Source: Gammaproteobacteria bacterium
GTDB lineage: Bacteria > Pseudomonadota > Gammaproteobacteria > Chromatiales > Chromatiaceae
DNA length: 22,525 bases
Assembly: GCA_030594925.1 (NCBI GenBank)
Contig: JAUVEG010000001.1
Span: 1 to 22,525, forward strand
Direction of reading: 5' to 3'
In this document: positions 1 through 7,666 of the stretch, in pieces
Layout: each line of letters starts with the position of its first letter
Numbering within the stretch: position 1 is the first letter of the stretch
The notes under the pieces: model-generated
Seen by the model: only the letters and a program-made list of their open reading frames with translations
What the model was told of the DNA's origin: nothing
Databases searched by the model: none
Program-made: the position numbers and the translations under genes

Positions 1-1
1 T

Positions 2-235
2 TTTACCCCTTACCGTTTTCTGCTCAGAACCTTCAAAAAAGGCAAGGTGATGGCCAAGACCGGAACGTTGAAAGGCGTCAGCTGCTATGCAGGCTTTGTC
101 AACCGCAATGGCAAATGGCAGCCATTCTGCGTATTCGTCAATCAGTCAGTTGGAGGCTATCTGCGCAAAAATGCGGCGCTGCAGATGACCAGCCGCAAGA
201 AACTGCCGGCAATCTGCGATGGCCCCCGGTGTTAG
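2..235 (+). CDS. dacB: D-alanyl-D-alanine carboxypeptidase (PBP4, peptidase S13), 3' end only
   Basis: The reading frame is open from the window edge to a TAG stop, so only the last 77 residues are present. PBP4-type enzymes trim or cleave D-Ala cross-links of peptidoglycan in the periplasm. The visible part contains the third catalytic motif of penicillin-binding proteins, KTG, within VMAKTGTLKGVSCYAGFV, followed by a strand ending in FCVFVNQ, as at the C-terminus of DacB/PBP4. The SxxK and SxN motifs would lie upstream of the window. The C-terminus ends in Cys (DGPRC). A degenerate repeat tract starts directly after the stop. An internal GTG/ATG near 47-50 is not a real start, because the KTG motif follows it immediately and the family is several hundred residues long. 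Confidence 0.8.
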   Translation, partial: FTPYRFLLRTFKKGKVMAKTGTLKGVSCYAGFVNRNGKWQPFCVFVNQSVGGYLRKNAALQMTSRKKLPAICDGPRC

Positions 236-241
236 AAGAGA

Positions 242-375
242 TAGGACTGAGTAGAAAAGATAGGACTGAGGACTGAGACGTGAGGACTGAGAGATGAGGA
301 GTGAGCCGCATCCTATGTGCCGAGTACTGAGGTTTGTTTATTGTTACTCAGTCCTCGTTACTCGTTACTCAGCCC
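242..375. repeat. Degenerate GGACTGAG repeat tract with inverted copies
   Basis: GGACTGAG occurs at 244-251, 263-270, 270-277 and 284-291, with a variant GGAGTGAG at 298-305. Its complement CTCAGTCC is at 347-354 and a variant CTCAGCCC at 368-375, next to repeated CGTTACT units. The tract begins after the dacB stop and extends into the signal-peptide codons of ggt. Direct and inverted copies could pair as a hairpin over the ggt start. Spacing is irregular and there are no unique spacers, so this is not a CRISPR array. Confidence 0.7.
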
Positions 376-2108
376 TATTACTTCTGCTTTTCATCTTCAT
401 CTCAACGCCTCTCCTGGCATCTCAAGCAACACCTCCCGCCAATGCCATTGCAAGCGCCCACCCGCTGGCAACCAGCGCTGGAATCGAGATTCTGCAGCAA
501 GGCGGCAATGCCTTTGATGCGGCTGTCACGGTAACGGCCGTGCTTGCAGTGGTGGAGCCCTACTCATCAGGGATCGGGGGAGGGGGCTTCTACCTGCTGC
601 ATCGGCAACGGGATAATCATCAGACGATGCTGGATGCGCGGGAGAAGGCGCCACTGGCGTCAACCCGCGATATGTATCTCGATGAAAAAGGCAAGCTGGG
701 CAAAGATTCCATGGAAGGGCCGCTCTCAGCGGGAATCCCCGGAATTCCGGCTGCCCTGGCCCACCTGGCGCAACACTATGGAAATCTGCCGCTGAAGCAG
801 ACACTCGCAGCGGCGATCAAACTTGCCCGAGAGGGCTTTGCCGTCGATGACTACTACCGCCGCATGGCCGGTATGCGGCTCTCTCTGCTGCAGCGCTACC
901 CGGCAACCTCTCAAATTTTCCTGCACAACAATGAAGTTCCGGAAAATGGTTATCTGATCCGCCAGAGTGATCTGGCGGAGACGCTGGAGCAGATAGCGCA
1001 AACACAGGGGAGGGCATTCTACTCCGGTAAAATTGCCCGGCAGATGGTCGCTGCAGTGAATCAGGCAGGCGGCATCTGGTCACAAAAGGATCTTGAGGCC
1101 TACCAGCTAAAAGAGAGAGAGCCAATTCGCGGTCAATACAGGGGCTGGAACATCACTTCGGCAGCACCTCCCTCATCCGGTGGCATCGCGCTGCTGACAA
1201 TGCTCAACATCCTCGAACCCTATGATCTCACCGCCATGGATGAAGCAGGACGCATCCACACCATTGTCGAGGCGATGCGCCACGCCTACCGGGATCGTGC
1301 GCAATTCCTGGGGGACTCTGATTTTGTCGATGTGCCAGTCAGGGAGCTGATCAGCCGGCCACACGCCAACCTCAAACGGCGCTGGATAAAAGCGGATGAA
1401 GCAACCCCGAGTGCAACCTTTCCAGCAGTAACGGCAAGTGATTCACAGGGTGTGGATACCACCCATTTTTCAATTCTCGACCAGCAGGGCAACCGCGTCG
1501 CAGCGACACTTAGCATCAACTATCCGTTTGGTTCCGGCTTTGTGGTTGCGCACACGGGAGTATTGCTCAATGACGAGATGGATGACTTTTCGGCAAAGCC
1601 CGGAGTCCCCAATGCCTACGGACTGGTTGGTTCCCAGGCCAATGCCATAGCGCCGGGAAAACGTCCGCTCTCGAGCATGTCGCCAACCTTTATCGAAAAT
1701 AATGAACGTGTCGCGATCCTGGGAACGCCCGGCGGCAGTCGCATCATCAGCATGCTCTTGCTGGGGGCTCTGGAGTTTATGCAGGGGGGTGATGCAGCAG
1801 CAGTCGTCGCCCAACCGCGTTTTCACCATCAGTATTTGCCGGATAAAATCCAGTATGAACAATCGGCCATGAACGACAAAGTGCGCGACAAGCTCAAGCA
1901 AATGGGACATCAGATTGCACAAAGAGCATCATCCGATGGCGCCCCCAACCCTGCCTATGGCAACATGCAGGCTCTCATCTGGGAGCAAAAAAAGCAGCGC
2001 GTGGAGGCAGCAAGTGATCCGCGAGGTATTGGCGCATCGCAGGTTCTTGCGTTCCCCTCTACAACAAAAAATGCGTCGCAAGCCCCAGAAAGGCGAGAAA
2101 GCCGATGA
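294..2108 (+). CDS. ggt: Gamma-glutamyltransferase precursor
   Basis: Periplasmic Ntn-hydrolase that hydrolyses glutathione and other gamma-glutamyl compounds or transfers the glutamyl group. A hydrophobic run at about residues 27-41 followed by LLAS is a Sec signal peptide. The large subunit has GIGGGGFYLL (94-102) and LDAREKAP with the substrate-binding Arg at about 116. Self-cleavage is expected in VDTTHFS, making Thr389 the nucleophile. The small subunit keeps NDEMDDFSAKPGVPN, PLSSMSPT, GTPGGSR and QPRFHHQ, very close to E. coli Ggt. At 604 residues it is full length. The start is uncertain: ATG at 294 or ATG at 315, both inside the repeat tract with only a weak ribosome site. The 3' end overlaps convergent mgtE by 50 bp. 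Confidence 0.93.
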   Translation: MRSEPHPMCRVLRFVYCYSVLVTRYSALLLLLFIFISTPLLASQATPPANAIASAHPLATSAGIEILQQGGNAFDAAVTVTAVLAVVEPYSSGIGGGGFYLLHRQRDNHQTMLDAREKAPLASTRDMYLDEKGKLGKDSMEGPLSAGIPGIPAALAHLAQHYGNLPLKQTLAAAIKLAREGFAVDDYYRRMAGMRLSLLQRYPATSQIFLHNNEVPENGYLIRQSDLAETLEQIAQTQGRAFYSGKIARQMVAAVNQAGGIWSQKDLEAYQLKEREPIRGQYRGWNITSAAPPSSGGIALLTMLNILEPYDLTAMDEAGRIHTIVEAMRHAYRDRAQFLGDSDFVDVPVRELISRPHANLKRRWIKADEATPSATFPAVTASDSQGVDTTHFSILDQQGNRVAATLSINYPFGSGFVVAHTGVLLNDEMDDFSAKPGVPNAYGLVGSQANAIAPGKRPLSSMSPTFIENNERVAILGTPGGSRIISMLLLGALEFMQGGDAAAVVAQPRFHHQYLPDKIQYEQSAMNDKVRDKLKQMGHQIAQRASSDGAPNPAYGNMQALIWEQKKQRVEAASDPRGIGASQVLAFPSTTKNASQAPERRESR

Positions 2109-3426
2109 TGTCCGTCACCGTTGTGAGGAACACGCCGCCTGCCAGCGCCGGGTCGATACCGAAGCGATCCAGCAGCAATGGGATGATTGCACCGGCGACA
2201 GCTGCTGAAAGCAGGTTGATGCTCATGGCGACGCCGATCAGCCAGGCGATGTTGATGTCGTGGAACCAGATGCCGGCGATGATTGCGATAATCGTTGCCC
2301 AGATGAGGCTGTTGATCAGACCTACTCCAAACTCCTTGATCACCAGCCAGCGCATGTTTGCAGAGGTGAGTTGGCCCAGTGCGATGCCGCGGATGGCCAG
2401 TATCATCGTCTGGGTTCCGGCAACGCCACCCATGCCTGCTACGATCGGCATCAGCACCGCCAGGGCAACGATCTGTTCAATGGTTCCCTGGAAATTCCCG
2501 ATCACCCATGAGGCGAGAAAAGCGGTGATGAGATTGACGCCCAGCCACAATGCACGGCGCCTGGCGCTGATCATCACCGGGGCGAACATATCCTCGTCTT
2601 CCGACAAGCCGGCCTGTCCCATGAATTGGTGTTCGCCCTCTTCACGGATGACATCGACGACGTCATCGACGGTGATTCGTCCCACCAGTTTACCGTCGTC
2701 ATCGACCACGGGCGCCGAGACCAGGTCGTGATGTTCAAAACGGCTGGCGACCTCGTTGTCGGAGAGATTGGTATTCATGGGTTTGAAGTCAAGGCGCATC
2801 ACTTCAGCAACGATATCTGATGTTTTTCCTGCGACCAGTCTGGAGAGCGGCAGCATGCCGAGGTACTCGTCTTCGCGGTTGACGACGATCAGTGCATCGG
2901 TGTTCTCCGGAACCCGATCTCCAAGGGTGCGCAGAAACCGCAGCACAGAATCGAGAGAGACCTCGGGTCTTACAGTAACCGTATCGACGTCCATGAGGCC
3001 GCCGGCAGTATCCTCGGGGTAGGAGAGCACACTCTCCAGGCGTTTGCGTCGCTGGGAGTCGAGCGAATCGAGCAGTTGCGTGGTCAGTGTCGCCGGCAGG
3101 TTCTGTATCAGGTCGGCAAGTCGATCGAGATCAAGGCCGTCGGCAGCGGCGAGAAGCTCGGCTGTATCCATTTTTTTGATAAGGTCGGCGCGCACCTCGT
3201 CGGAGAGGTGCACCAGCACTTCACCATCCTGGTCACCGACCAGACCCCACAGAATCTCACGTTCCGTTAACGGCAGACTCTCGAGAAGGTGTGCAATTTC
3301 AGCCGCAGTAAGCGCATTCAGCAGCACGCCGCTGCGTTGCAGGGCGCCGCTTTCCAGCATTGCCTGCACCTGATGCAGGCGGCTGTTCTCGTCCATAGCG
3401 TGAACTGGCATGAGTGATGCGTCCAT
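2059..3426 (-). CDS. mgtE: Magnesium transporter MgtE
   Basis: Inner-membrane Mg2+ channel gated by cytoplasmic Mg2+. The 455 residues show the usual order: an MgtE_N helical superhelix (about 30-130), two CBS domains (about 135-260, the second with SAPVVDDDGKLVGRITVDDVVDVI), a connecting helix, and five transmembrane helices (about 290-455). GGVAGTQTM and the C-terminal PALAGGVFLTTVTDIIGF with its pore-region Asp match the conserved MgtE channel segment. Met6 and Met11 are alternative starts, and none of the three has a clear Shine-Dalgarno sequence. It converges on ggt with a 50-bp overlap, so neither gene has a separate terminator there. It is divergent from lpxD across 165 bp. No M-box-like leader was recognised, though the upstream region is short. 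Confidence 0.93.
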   Translation of the reverse strand: MDASLMPVHAMDENSRLHQVQAMLESGALQRSGVLLNALTAAEIAHLLESLPLTEREILWGLVGDQDGEVLVHLSDEVRADLIKKMDTAELLAAADGLDLDRLADLIQNLPATLTTQLLDSLDSQRRKRLESVLSYPEDTAGGLMDVDTVTVRPEVSLDSVLRFLRTLGDRVPENTDALIVVNREDEYLGMLPLSRLVAGKTSDIVAEVMRLDFKPMNTNLSDNEVASRFEHHDLVSAPVVDDDGKLVGRITVDDVVDVIREEGEHQFMGQAGLSEDEDMFAPVMISARRRALWLGVNLITAFLASWVIGNFQGTIEQIVALAVLMPIVAGMGGVAGTQTMILAIRGIALGQLTSANMRWLVIKEFGVGLINSLIWATIIAIIAGIWFHDINIAWLIGVAMSINLLSAAVAGAIIPLLLDRFGIDPALAGGVFLTTVTDIIGFLAFLGLATHFLL

Positions 3427-3591
3427 GTGGCTGAAATCCGGGAAAGTGTATCATTCACAGTGTTATTAAGATATTACAAAAGAGGGCCTTGTTGAGTTGA
3501 AAAGATTGATGTTTACGCTAATGCCACATATTCTTACGTCCTATCAAGCAGATATTCATGGGGCAGAGGATTTGACGGGAGCAAATAGCTG

Positions 3592-4674
3592 ATGGGTGAC
3601 AAGCAGAGAGACGGAATTTCAGTGCGGCGGATTGCTGAACTGATCGGCGCTGAAATCATTGGTGATGCATCCATTGTGGTCGGTTCATTTGCATCACTGG
3701 ATACAGCTGAACCAGGCGATATCACCTATCTGAATGAGAAGGCATACGCGTGCTTTCTTGCTGAAACCAGTGCATCGGCAGTGATCCTGGGAGAGGAGTA
3801 TGCTGCGCAATGTCCGGTAACAGCACTGGTGGTTGATGACCCTTATGTTGCTTATGCGCGTGTGGCGCAGCAACTTCACCCGCCTGTGCCGCTGGTGGCC
3901 GGAGTTCACTCCTCTGCAGTGGTCAGCGCCGGAGCGGATATTTCAACAACTGCCCAGGTGGATGCGCTGGCGGTTATCGAAGCCGGTGTCAAAGTTGGGG
4001 ATGAATGTTTTATCGGGCCGGGATGCGTTCTCAAACAGGGTAGCCGGATTGGTGACCGGACTCGTCTGACAGGCGGTGTTATGGTGGCCGGGATGTGCGT
4101 CATCGGTGAACGCTGCGTGCTGCAGCCGGGGGTTGTGATTGGCGGCGACGGATTTGGTTATGCCAATAACAAGGGCGAGTGGATGAGAATTCCGCAGACA
4201 GGGCGTGTTGTCATTGGTGATGATGTGGAGATAGGCGCCAATACCTGCATCGATCGCGGCGCAGTCAAGGATACCATCATAGGCAACGGTGTCATCATCG
4301 ATAATCTGGTGCAGATCGGTCACAACTGCATTATTGGCGAGCATACGGCGATTGCGGGGAATGCGGGTCTATCGGGCAGTAGTATCGTCGGTAAACACTG
4401 CATGCTCGCCGGCGGTGTCGGGCTGGCGGGTCACCTGGAACTGTGTGACGGCGTGACTGTCACGGGAATGAGCATGGTGACCTCTTCCATCACAAAACCC
4501 GGCGTTTACGCCTCCGGCCTCTCAGCCCAGGATGGCCGTGAGTGGCGTAAAAATCATGCGCGCCTGCGAAACCTCGATAAAACCATCAGGGAGTTGAAGG
4601 CAGAGATTCGAGCCTTGCAGGAGAGGCTTCCCAGGCCGGAGCCTGGGAGCCAGGTAAATCCCGGAGAGCAATAG
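3592..4674 (+). CDS. lpxD: UDP-3-O-acylglucosamine N-acyltransferase
   Basis: Third step of lipid A synthesis: transfers a 3-hydroxyacyl chain from acyl-ACP to the 2-amino group of UDP-3-O-acyl-glucosamine in the cytosol. It has an N-terminal uridine-binding domain (about 8-105, with DITYLN and LVVDDPYVAYARV), then left-handed beta-helix hexapeptide repeats (about 108-320) with IGGDGFGYA and the general-base His in QIGHN (His244), and a C-terminal helical region. At 360 residues it is slightly longer than E. coli LpxD; the extra tail (from about residue 345) is encoded inside a palindromic repeat. It stands alone, without bamA, skp, fabZ or lpxA, so it may be a second copy or a relocated one. 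Upstream GGGAGC is a possible, rather distant ribosome site. Confidence 0.93.
   Translation: MGDKQRDGISVRRIAELIGAEIIGDASIVVGSFASLDTAEPGDITYLNEKAYACFLAETSASAVILGEEYAAQCPVTALVVDDPYVAYARVAQQLHPPVPLVAGVHSSAVVSAGADISTTAQVDALAVIEAGVKVGDECFIGPGCVLKQGSRIGDRTRLTGGVMVAGMCVIGERCVLQPGVVIGGDGFGYANNKGEWMRIPQTGRVVIGDDVEIGANTCIDRGAVKDTIIGNGVIIDNLVQIGHNCIIGEHTAIAGNAGLSGSSIVGKHCMLAGGVGLAGHLELCDGVTVTGMSMVTSSITKPGVYASGLSAQDGREWRKNHARLRNLDKTIRELKAEIRALQERLPRPEPGSQVNPGEQ
4625..4651. repeat. REP-like palindrome inside the 3' end of lpxD
   Basis: GGCTTCCCAGGC, loop CGGA, then GCCTGGGAGCC: an 11-bp stem with one bulged T. It lies in frame within lpxD and encodes residues from about 345 onward (RLPRPEPGS). It is a variant of the perfect palindrome at 4698-4727. 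Confidence 0.7.
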
Positions 4675-4697
4675 CAGGCTGGTGCTTCGCGATCCGG

Positions 4698-4727
4698 CTG
4701 GTTCCCAAGCTGGAGCTTGGGAACCAG
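4698..4727. repeat. REP-like perfect palindrome after lpxD
   Basis: CTGGTTCCCAAGCT followed by GG and the exact reverse complement AGCTTGGGAACCAG, a perfect 14-bp stem. Palindromes of this TTCCCAAGC/GCTTGGGAA kind are dispersed REP-type repeats in many proteobacteria. It has no T-tract, so transcription termination is possible but not shown. It lies between the ends of convergent lpxD and the secreted-protein gene at 4758. Confidence 0.75.
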
Positions 4728-4757
4728 ATGATACTGGTTAAAGGAGAGAGGATCAGA

Positions 4758-5126
4758 TCAGAGAGTGTTGCGACCTGGTCCGAGAAGTGGGCAGAGGAAA
4801 AATTTGTCCCCATCATTCATCAGATCATCGCCATTTATATCGATCCACCAGCGGCCGCCCAAATGACCAACTTCTCCTGGGCCGTATTCTGTTGTCAAAC
4901 CAGCCATAGTAGGCACCAGTTGTTGGAATTCACCCTGTTGCGGCAAGTCCCCCAGAGCAATCGAGTCATAGTATAGCCCCTGAGACGTGACAAATACGAC
5001 GGGGGCGGGGTCGCTTCCTCCATGTCCCCGTCCGGTTGTTCTCTCTTTTGCATAAGAATAGCTGGCCACTACCAGCGATGCGACGCCGATCATTGTTACG
5101 ATACTCGCTGTTGATAATATTTTCAT
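4758..5126 (-). CDS. Small secreted protein of unknown function
   Basis: The 122-residue protein begins MKILSTASIVTMIGVASLVV, a Sec signal peptide ending near SYSYA. An in-frame ATG 66 nt upstream exists, but it would put 22 mostly polar residues before the signal, so the start at 5126 is preferred. The mature part has PVVFVTSQGLYYDSI, YGPGEVGHLGGRWW, DINGDDLMNDGDKFFLCPL and one Cys. The Asp/Gly-rich DINGDD segment resembles a calcium-binding or EF-like loop, but this is only suggestive. It is on the same strand as the FUSC-like gene and 105 bp downstream of it, so co-transcription is possible. I do not recognise the family and assign no function. Confidence 0.7.
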   Translation of the reverse strand: MKILSTASIVTMIGVASLVVASYSYAKERTTGRGHGGSDPAPVVFVTSQGLYYDSIALGDLPQQGEFQQLVPTMAGLTTEYGPGEVGHLGGRWWIDINGDDLMNDGDKFFLCPLLGPGRNTL

Positions 5127-5230
5127 GATGAAGTTCTCTTTCAATGTGATTGGGAGCTTCAGTATTGCAGGGATGGTTGCGTCAATCCTCACAAGGAGAT
5201 CACAAGTTGATCACGAAATTGTAACGGTTG

Positions 5231-6301
5231 TTATTTTTCGACAGCTCCATGAGATCGCTGCGGGCTTCTGCTCAAACGCTCCAGCAGTTTGAAAGCGCCG
5301 ACGATGTAGAGCACCGCTATCGAAATCTGCACGATTCGAAGAACGAATTTGCTATCGACTTCGCCACCAAATGGCATGGTGCCTGTACCTATCAGCAGCA
5401 GCAGGGTCGAAAAGGCCATGCCGTAGAGCGGGGCCGTAGGCCTTTCCGAGTAATTCGCTATTGCAAACAGCAGACTGCCTGCAAGCATCAGCAGCAGCAG
5501 AAATTCAAATTGGGGAACCATCACCAGCAATTCGTAAAACAGTATCGCTGTGATACCGCCAAAAATATTACCCAGGATAATTGCAGAGCCCATCTTTTTT
5601 CCGACTGCCAGGTTGGTCTGCTGCGACAAAATAGCGATAAAAATCATAATGACCACGGCGCCGCTGATATTGAACATAAAAAACAACACCACCACGGGAT
5701 AGGAGACCATGGTGCTGAGTATCGCTGCTCTGAGGCGTTCATCAGGGGGCGGGAGCGGAGGCGCTGCAGCTGCTTTCAGTTTCTCATCGACGCCGGGAGG
5801 ATTCGGCAGCAGCCCATAGGCCAGCCACACCAGCGAGACGGCAACGACACCCCCCAGGGTGATGTTTGTTGCGATCATGATGGCCAGCGCCTGTGACTGC
5901 ATTCCCATTATCGGAATCAGGGTGATGCCAACGAGCACCCAAATGATCAGGAATGGCGGCGCACCGCTGTTGTTGGCGTAAAAGGTTGTCAGCATCAACA
6001 GCAGCAATACCAGCAGCAGCACCGCCGGCATGTTCAGCAGCGAGAGTGCGAGCACAAGACCGAGTCCCGTGCCCAAAAAGATATAGATGATATTTCCCAG
6101 ACCATCGCGCAGTGACTGTCTCGGGTTGGGCGTATTCAGGAAGCCCCACACAAAGATCGTTGTGATAAAGGAGAGCGGCCAGTTGATGGTGTAGGCGATG
6201 GCAACGGCGGCGGTCGTTGTTAGCGCCAGGCGCAGCGCACGCACGCTGTTGACATCATCACGCCAGGAGATGACCCTGGCGGTGGCTTCTTCAGTAGACA
6301 T
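5231..6301 (-). CDS. FUSC-like (DUF2955-type) inner-membrane protein
   Basis: A 356-residue protein with two hydrophobic halves, each with several transmembrane helices (about 20-175 and 205-335), separated by a Pro/Ala-rich loop (about 180-200, AAAAPPLPPP). This two-half layout fits the FUSC/aromatic-acid-exporter superfamily and DUF2955-type proteins, which work with a HlyD-type adaptor to export small amphipathic or aromatic compounds. Its start overlaps the adaptor gene by 11 bp, so the two are translated from one message. No outer-membrane TolC-type gene is in the window, so the pair would use an unlinked one. Substrate is unknown. The family call rests on topology and partner more than on a sharp motif. 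Confidence 0.75.
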   Translation of the reverse strand: MSTEEATARVISWRDDVNSVRALRLALTTTAAVAIAYTINWPLSFITTIFVWGFLNTPNPRQSLRDGLGNIIYIFLGTGLGLVLALSLLNMPAVLLLVLLLLMLTTFYANNSGAPPFLIIWVLVGITLIPIMGMQSQALAIMIATNITLGGVVAVSLVWLAYGLLPNPPGVDEKLKAAAAPPLPPPDERLRAAILSTMVSYPVVVLFFMFNISGAVVIMIFIAILSQQTNLAVGKKMGSAIILGNIFGGITAILFYELLVMVPQFEFLLLLMLAGSLLFAIANYSERPTAPLYGMAFSTLLLLIGTGTMPFGGEVDSKFVLRIVQISIAVLYIVGAFKLLERLSRSPQRSHGAVEK

Positions 6302-7448
6302 AAGAGAGGATGCTGAGCAGGCGGATCCACAGTTTGGCGATGCCGTTGAGAATCATCGAGTCGCCGGTATAGATGGTGACATCCGCCTGTCCTCCCGCGC
6401 GTCGAAGTCCCTTGGTCTCATCGTCACTGAAGCGGATCATGACAGGGAATCGCTGTGCATCCCGCAGCCATCCGGTGGCGCTCTGCACCGAGGCGAGTTG
6501 ACCGGGCGTATCACTCGATTTCAGCTGCACGCCGTAACCGATGCTGACAACTTCGCCTTTGAAAATTCTCCCCGGCTTCACATCCAGAAGGATCTCGACC
6601 GGGTCGCCCTGTTTGATGTTGCCGATGCTGTTTTCACGCATATCCGCCTGAATCCAGACATCACCCGCCGAGACAAAGGTCATCAGCGGCTTGCCTGCCT
6701 GGGCATACTGGCCAACATCGATGTTGAGATTGGTAATACCTCCAAGGCCCGGTGCATAGAGTGTCGTGCGTGCAAGATCCAGGCGCGCTTTTCCCAGTGC
6801 TGCAAGCGCCGACTTGATCCTGGCGTTGTCGCTTCCCTCGGCGCCAAGCTGCTGCTTGGCTTTCTCCAGGTCAGCCCGGGCGCGTTCGGCATCAGCCTCG
6901 GCGGTGGTCAGCCCCGCACGCGCCTTGTCACCGTCTGACTCGGAGATCACACCCTTCTCTTCGAGCGGGAAAACCCGCTTTGCCTGCGCCTGTGCATTTT
7001 GCAGATTCGCCATTGCAGCTACCAGGGCCGCCTGTGCAGTCGATACTCCGGCAGTGCCTGCGCCAACATCCTGTCCGGCCAGCTCAAGCGCCGCCTCGGC
7101 GGATTTCACAGCCAGTTGATAGGTTTCAGGATCGATCTTCAGCAGCTCCTGTTCGGGTTTGACAACCGCATTCTCCTTGACATTGATTTTAGTGACCAGT
7201 CCCGAGACCTGGGGAACGACAGGCACGATGTAGCCATCGATGCGGGCAAGATCCGTGGTGGGTGTATAGCGGTCGGAAACCACGTACCAGAGAAAGAACA
7301 GCAGCGCCAGGCTGAGCACGAAATAGGTGATTGGCCGCAGCGGATCCATCTTGTTTGCAGTTTCAGCCTGCTTTTCAGCAGCTTTCTTTTCATCGACTTT
7401 GGCTGTGCCGTTGTCATCTGCGGGCGTCTTGATCTCTTTATTCGTCAT
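6291..7448 (-). CDS. HlyD/EmrA-type membrane fusion protein
   Basis: Periplasmic adaptor that links an inner-membrane pump to an outer-membrane channel. The 385 residues comprise a charged Lys/Ala-rich cytoplasmic N-terminus (1-34), one transmembrane helix (about 38-58), a first lipoyl half with IDGYIVPVVPQVSGLVTKI, a long Ala/Gln/Lys-rich coiled-coil hairpin (about 105-215), the second lipoyl half with LARTTLYAPGLGGITNL, and a beta-barrel (VWIQADMRENSIGNIKQGDPVEI). AAGAG lies about 10 nt before the ATG. It is first in a two-gene operon with the FUSC-like gene, overlapping it by 11 bp. A MITE occupies the upstream region, so the promoter may be partly element-derived. Confidence 0.88.
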   Translation of the reverse strand: MTNKEIKTPADDNGTAKVDEKKAAEKQAETANKMDPLRPITYFVLSLALLFFLWYVVSDRYTPTTDLARIDGYIVPVVPQVSGLVTKINVKENAVVKPEQELLKIDPETYQLAVKSAEAALELAGQDVGAGTAGVSTAQAALVAAMANLQNAQAQAKRVFPLEEKGVISESDGDKARAGLTTAEADAERARADLEKAKQQLGAEGSDNARIKSALAALGKARLDLARTTLYAPGLGGITNLNIDVGQYAQAGKPLMTFVSAGDVWIQADMRENSIGNIKQGDPVEILLDVKPGRIFKGEVVSIGYGVQLKSSDTPGQLASVQSATGWLRDAQRFPVMIRFSDDETKGLRRAGGQADVTIYTGDSMILNGIAKLWIRLLSILSYVY

Positions 7449-7514
7449 AGGGTTAACTCTTATTCAAACAATTTATAAAGCTGTATTTGCAGGAGTGAAA
7501 TGATATTTCAAAAG

Positions 7515-7646
7515 GAGCTTCTTGCAAAACTCAATAATTCGTCATTCCGGCGAAGGCCGGAATCCAGTAAATCAACTATTTGCAGAGCAAGAGATATTGA
7601 TTCCGGCTAAAAGCATGCCGTAATGACGGGGTTTTGCAAGAGGCTC
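7515..7646. mobile_element. MITE copy 1, 132 bp, with 4-bp target duplication
   Basis: Ends are imperfect inverted repeats: GAGCTTCTTGCAAAACTC (7515-7532) and GGGTTTTGCAAGAGGCTC (7629-7646), 16 of 18 paired. The 4-bp direct repeat AAAG flanks it at 7511-7514 and 7647-7650. An inner inverted repeat carries TCATTCCGG, GGCCGGAATC and the complementary GATTCCGGC and CCGTAATGA. There is no ORF, so it would be moved by a transposase in trans. A second copy with the same ends and length is at 13749-13879. The 4-bp duplication would fit an IS5-like source, but that is inference. Confidence 0.8.
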
Positions 7647-7666
7647 AAAGGGTAATTATTGCAAAT

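Noticed and set aside
242..305. Possible CRISPR-like array of GGACTGAG repeats
   Set aside because: Units are 8 bp, irregularly spaced, overlapping and without unique spacers; no cas gene is present.
2105..2731. Plus-strand 208-codon ORF across mgtE
   Set aside because: Low-complexity Ser/Ala/Thr/Ile composition, antisense to conserved MgtE transmembrane helices.
5228..5896. Plus-strand 222-codon ORF across the FUSC-like gene
   Set aside because: His/Gln/Arg-rich composition typical of an antisense frame; the minus-strand frame encodes a coherent membrane protein.
6198..6938. Plus-strand 246-codon ORF across the adaptor gene
   Set aside because: Antisense to a clear HlyD-type protein with no motif of its own.
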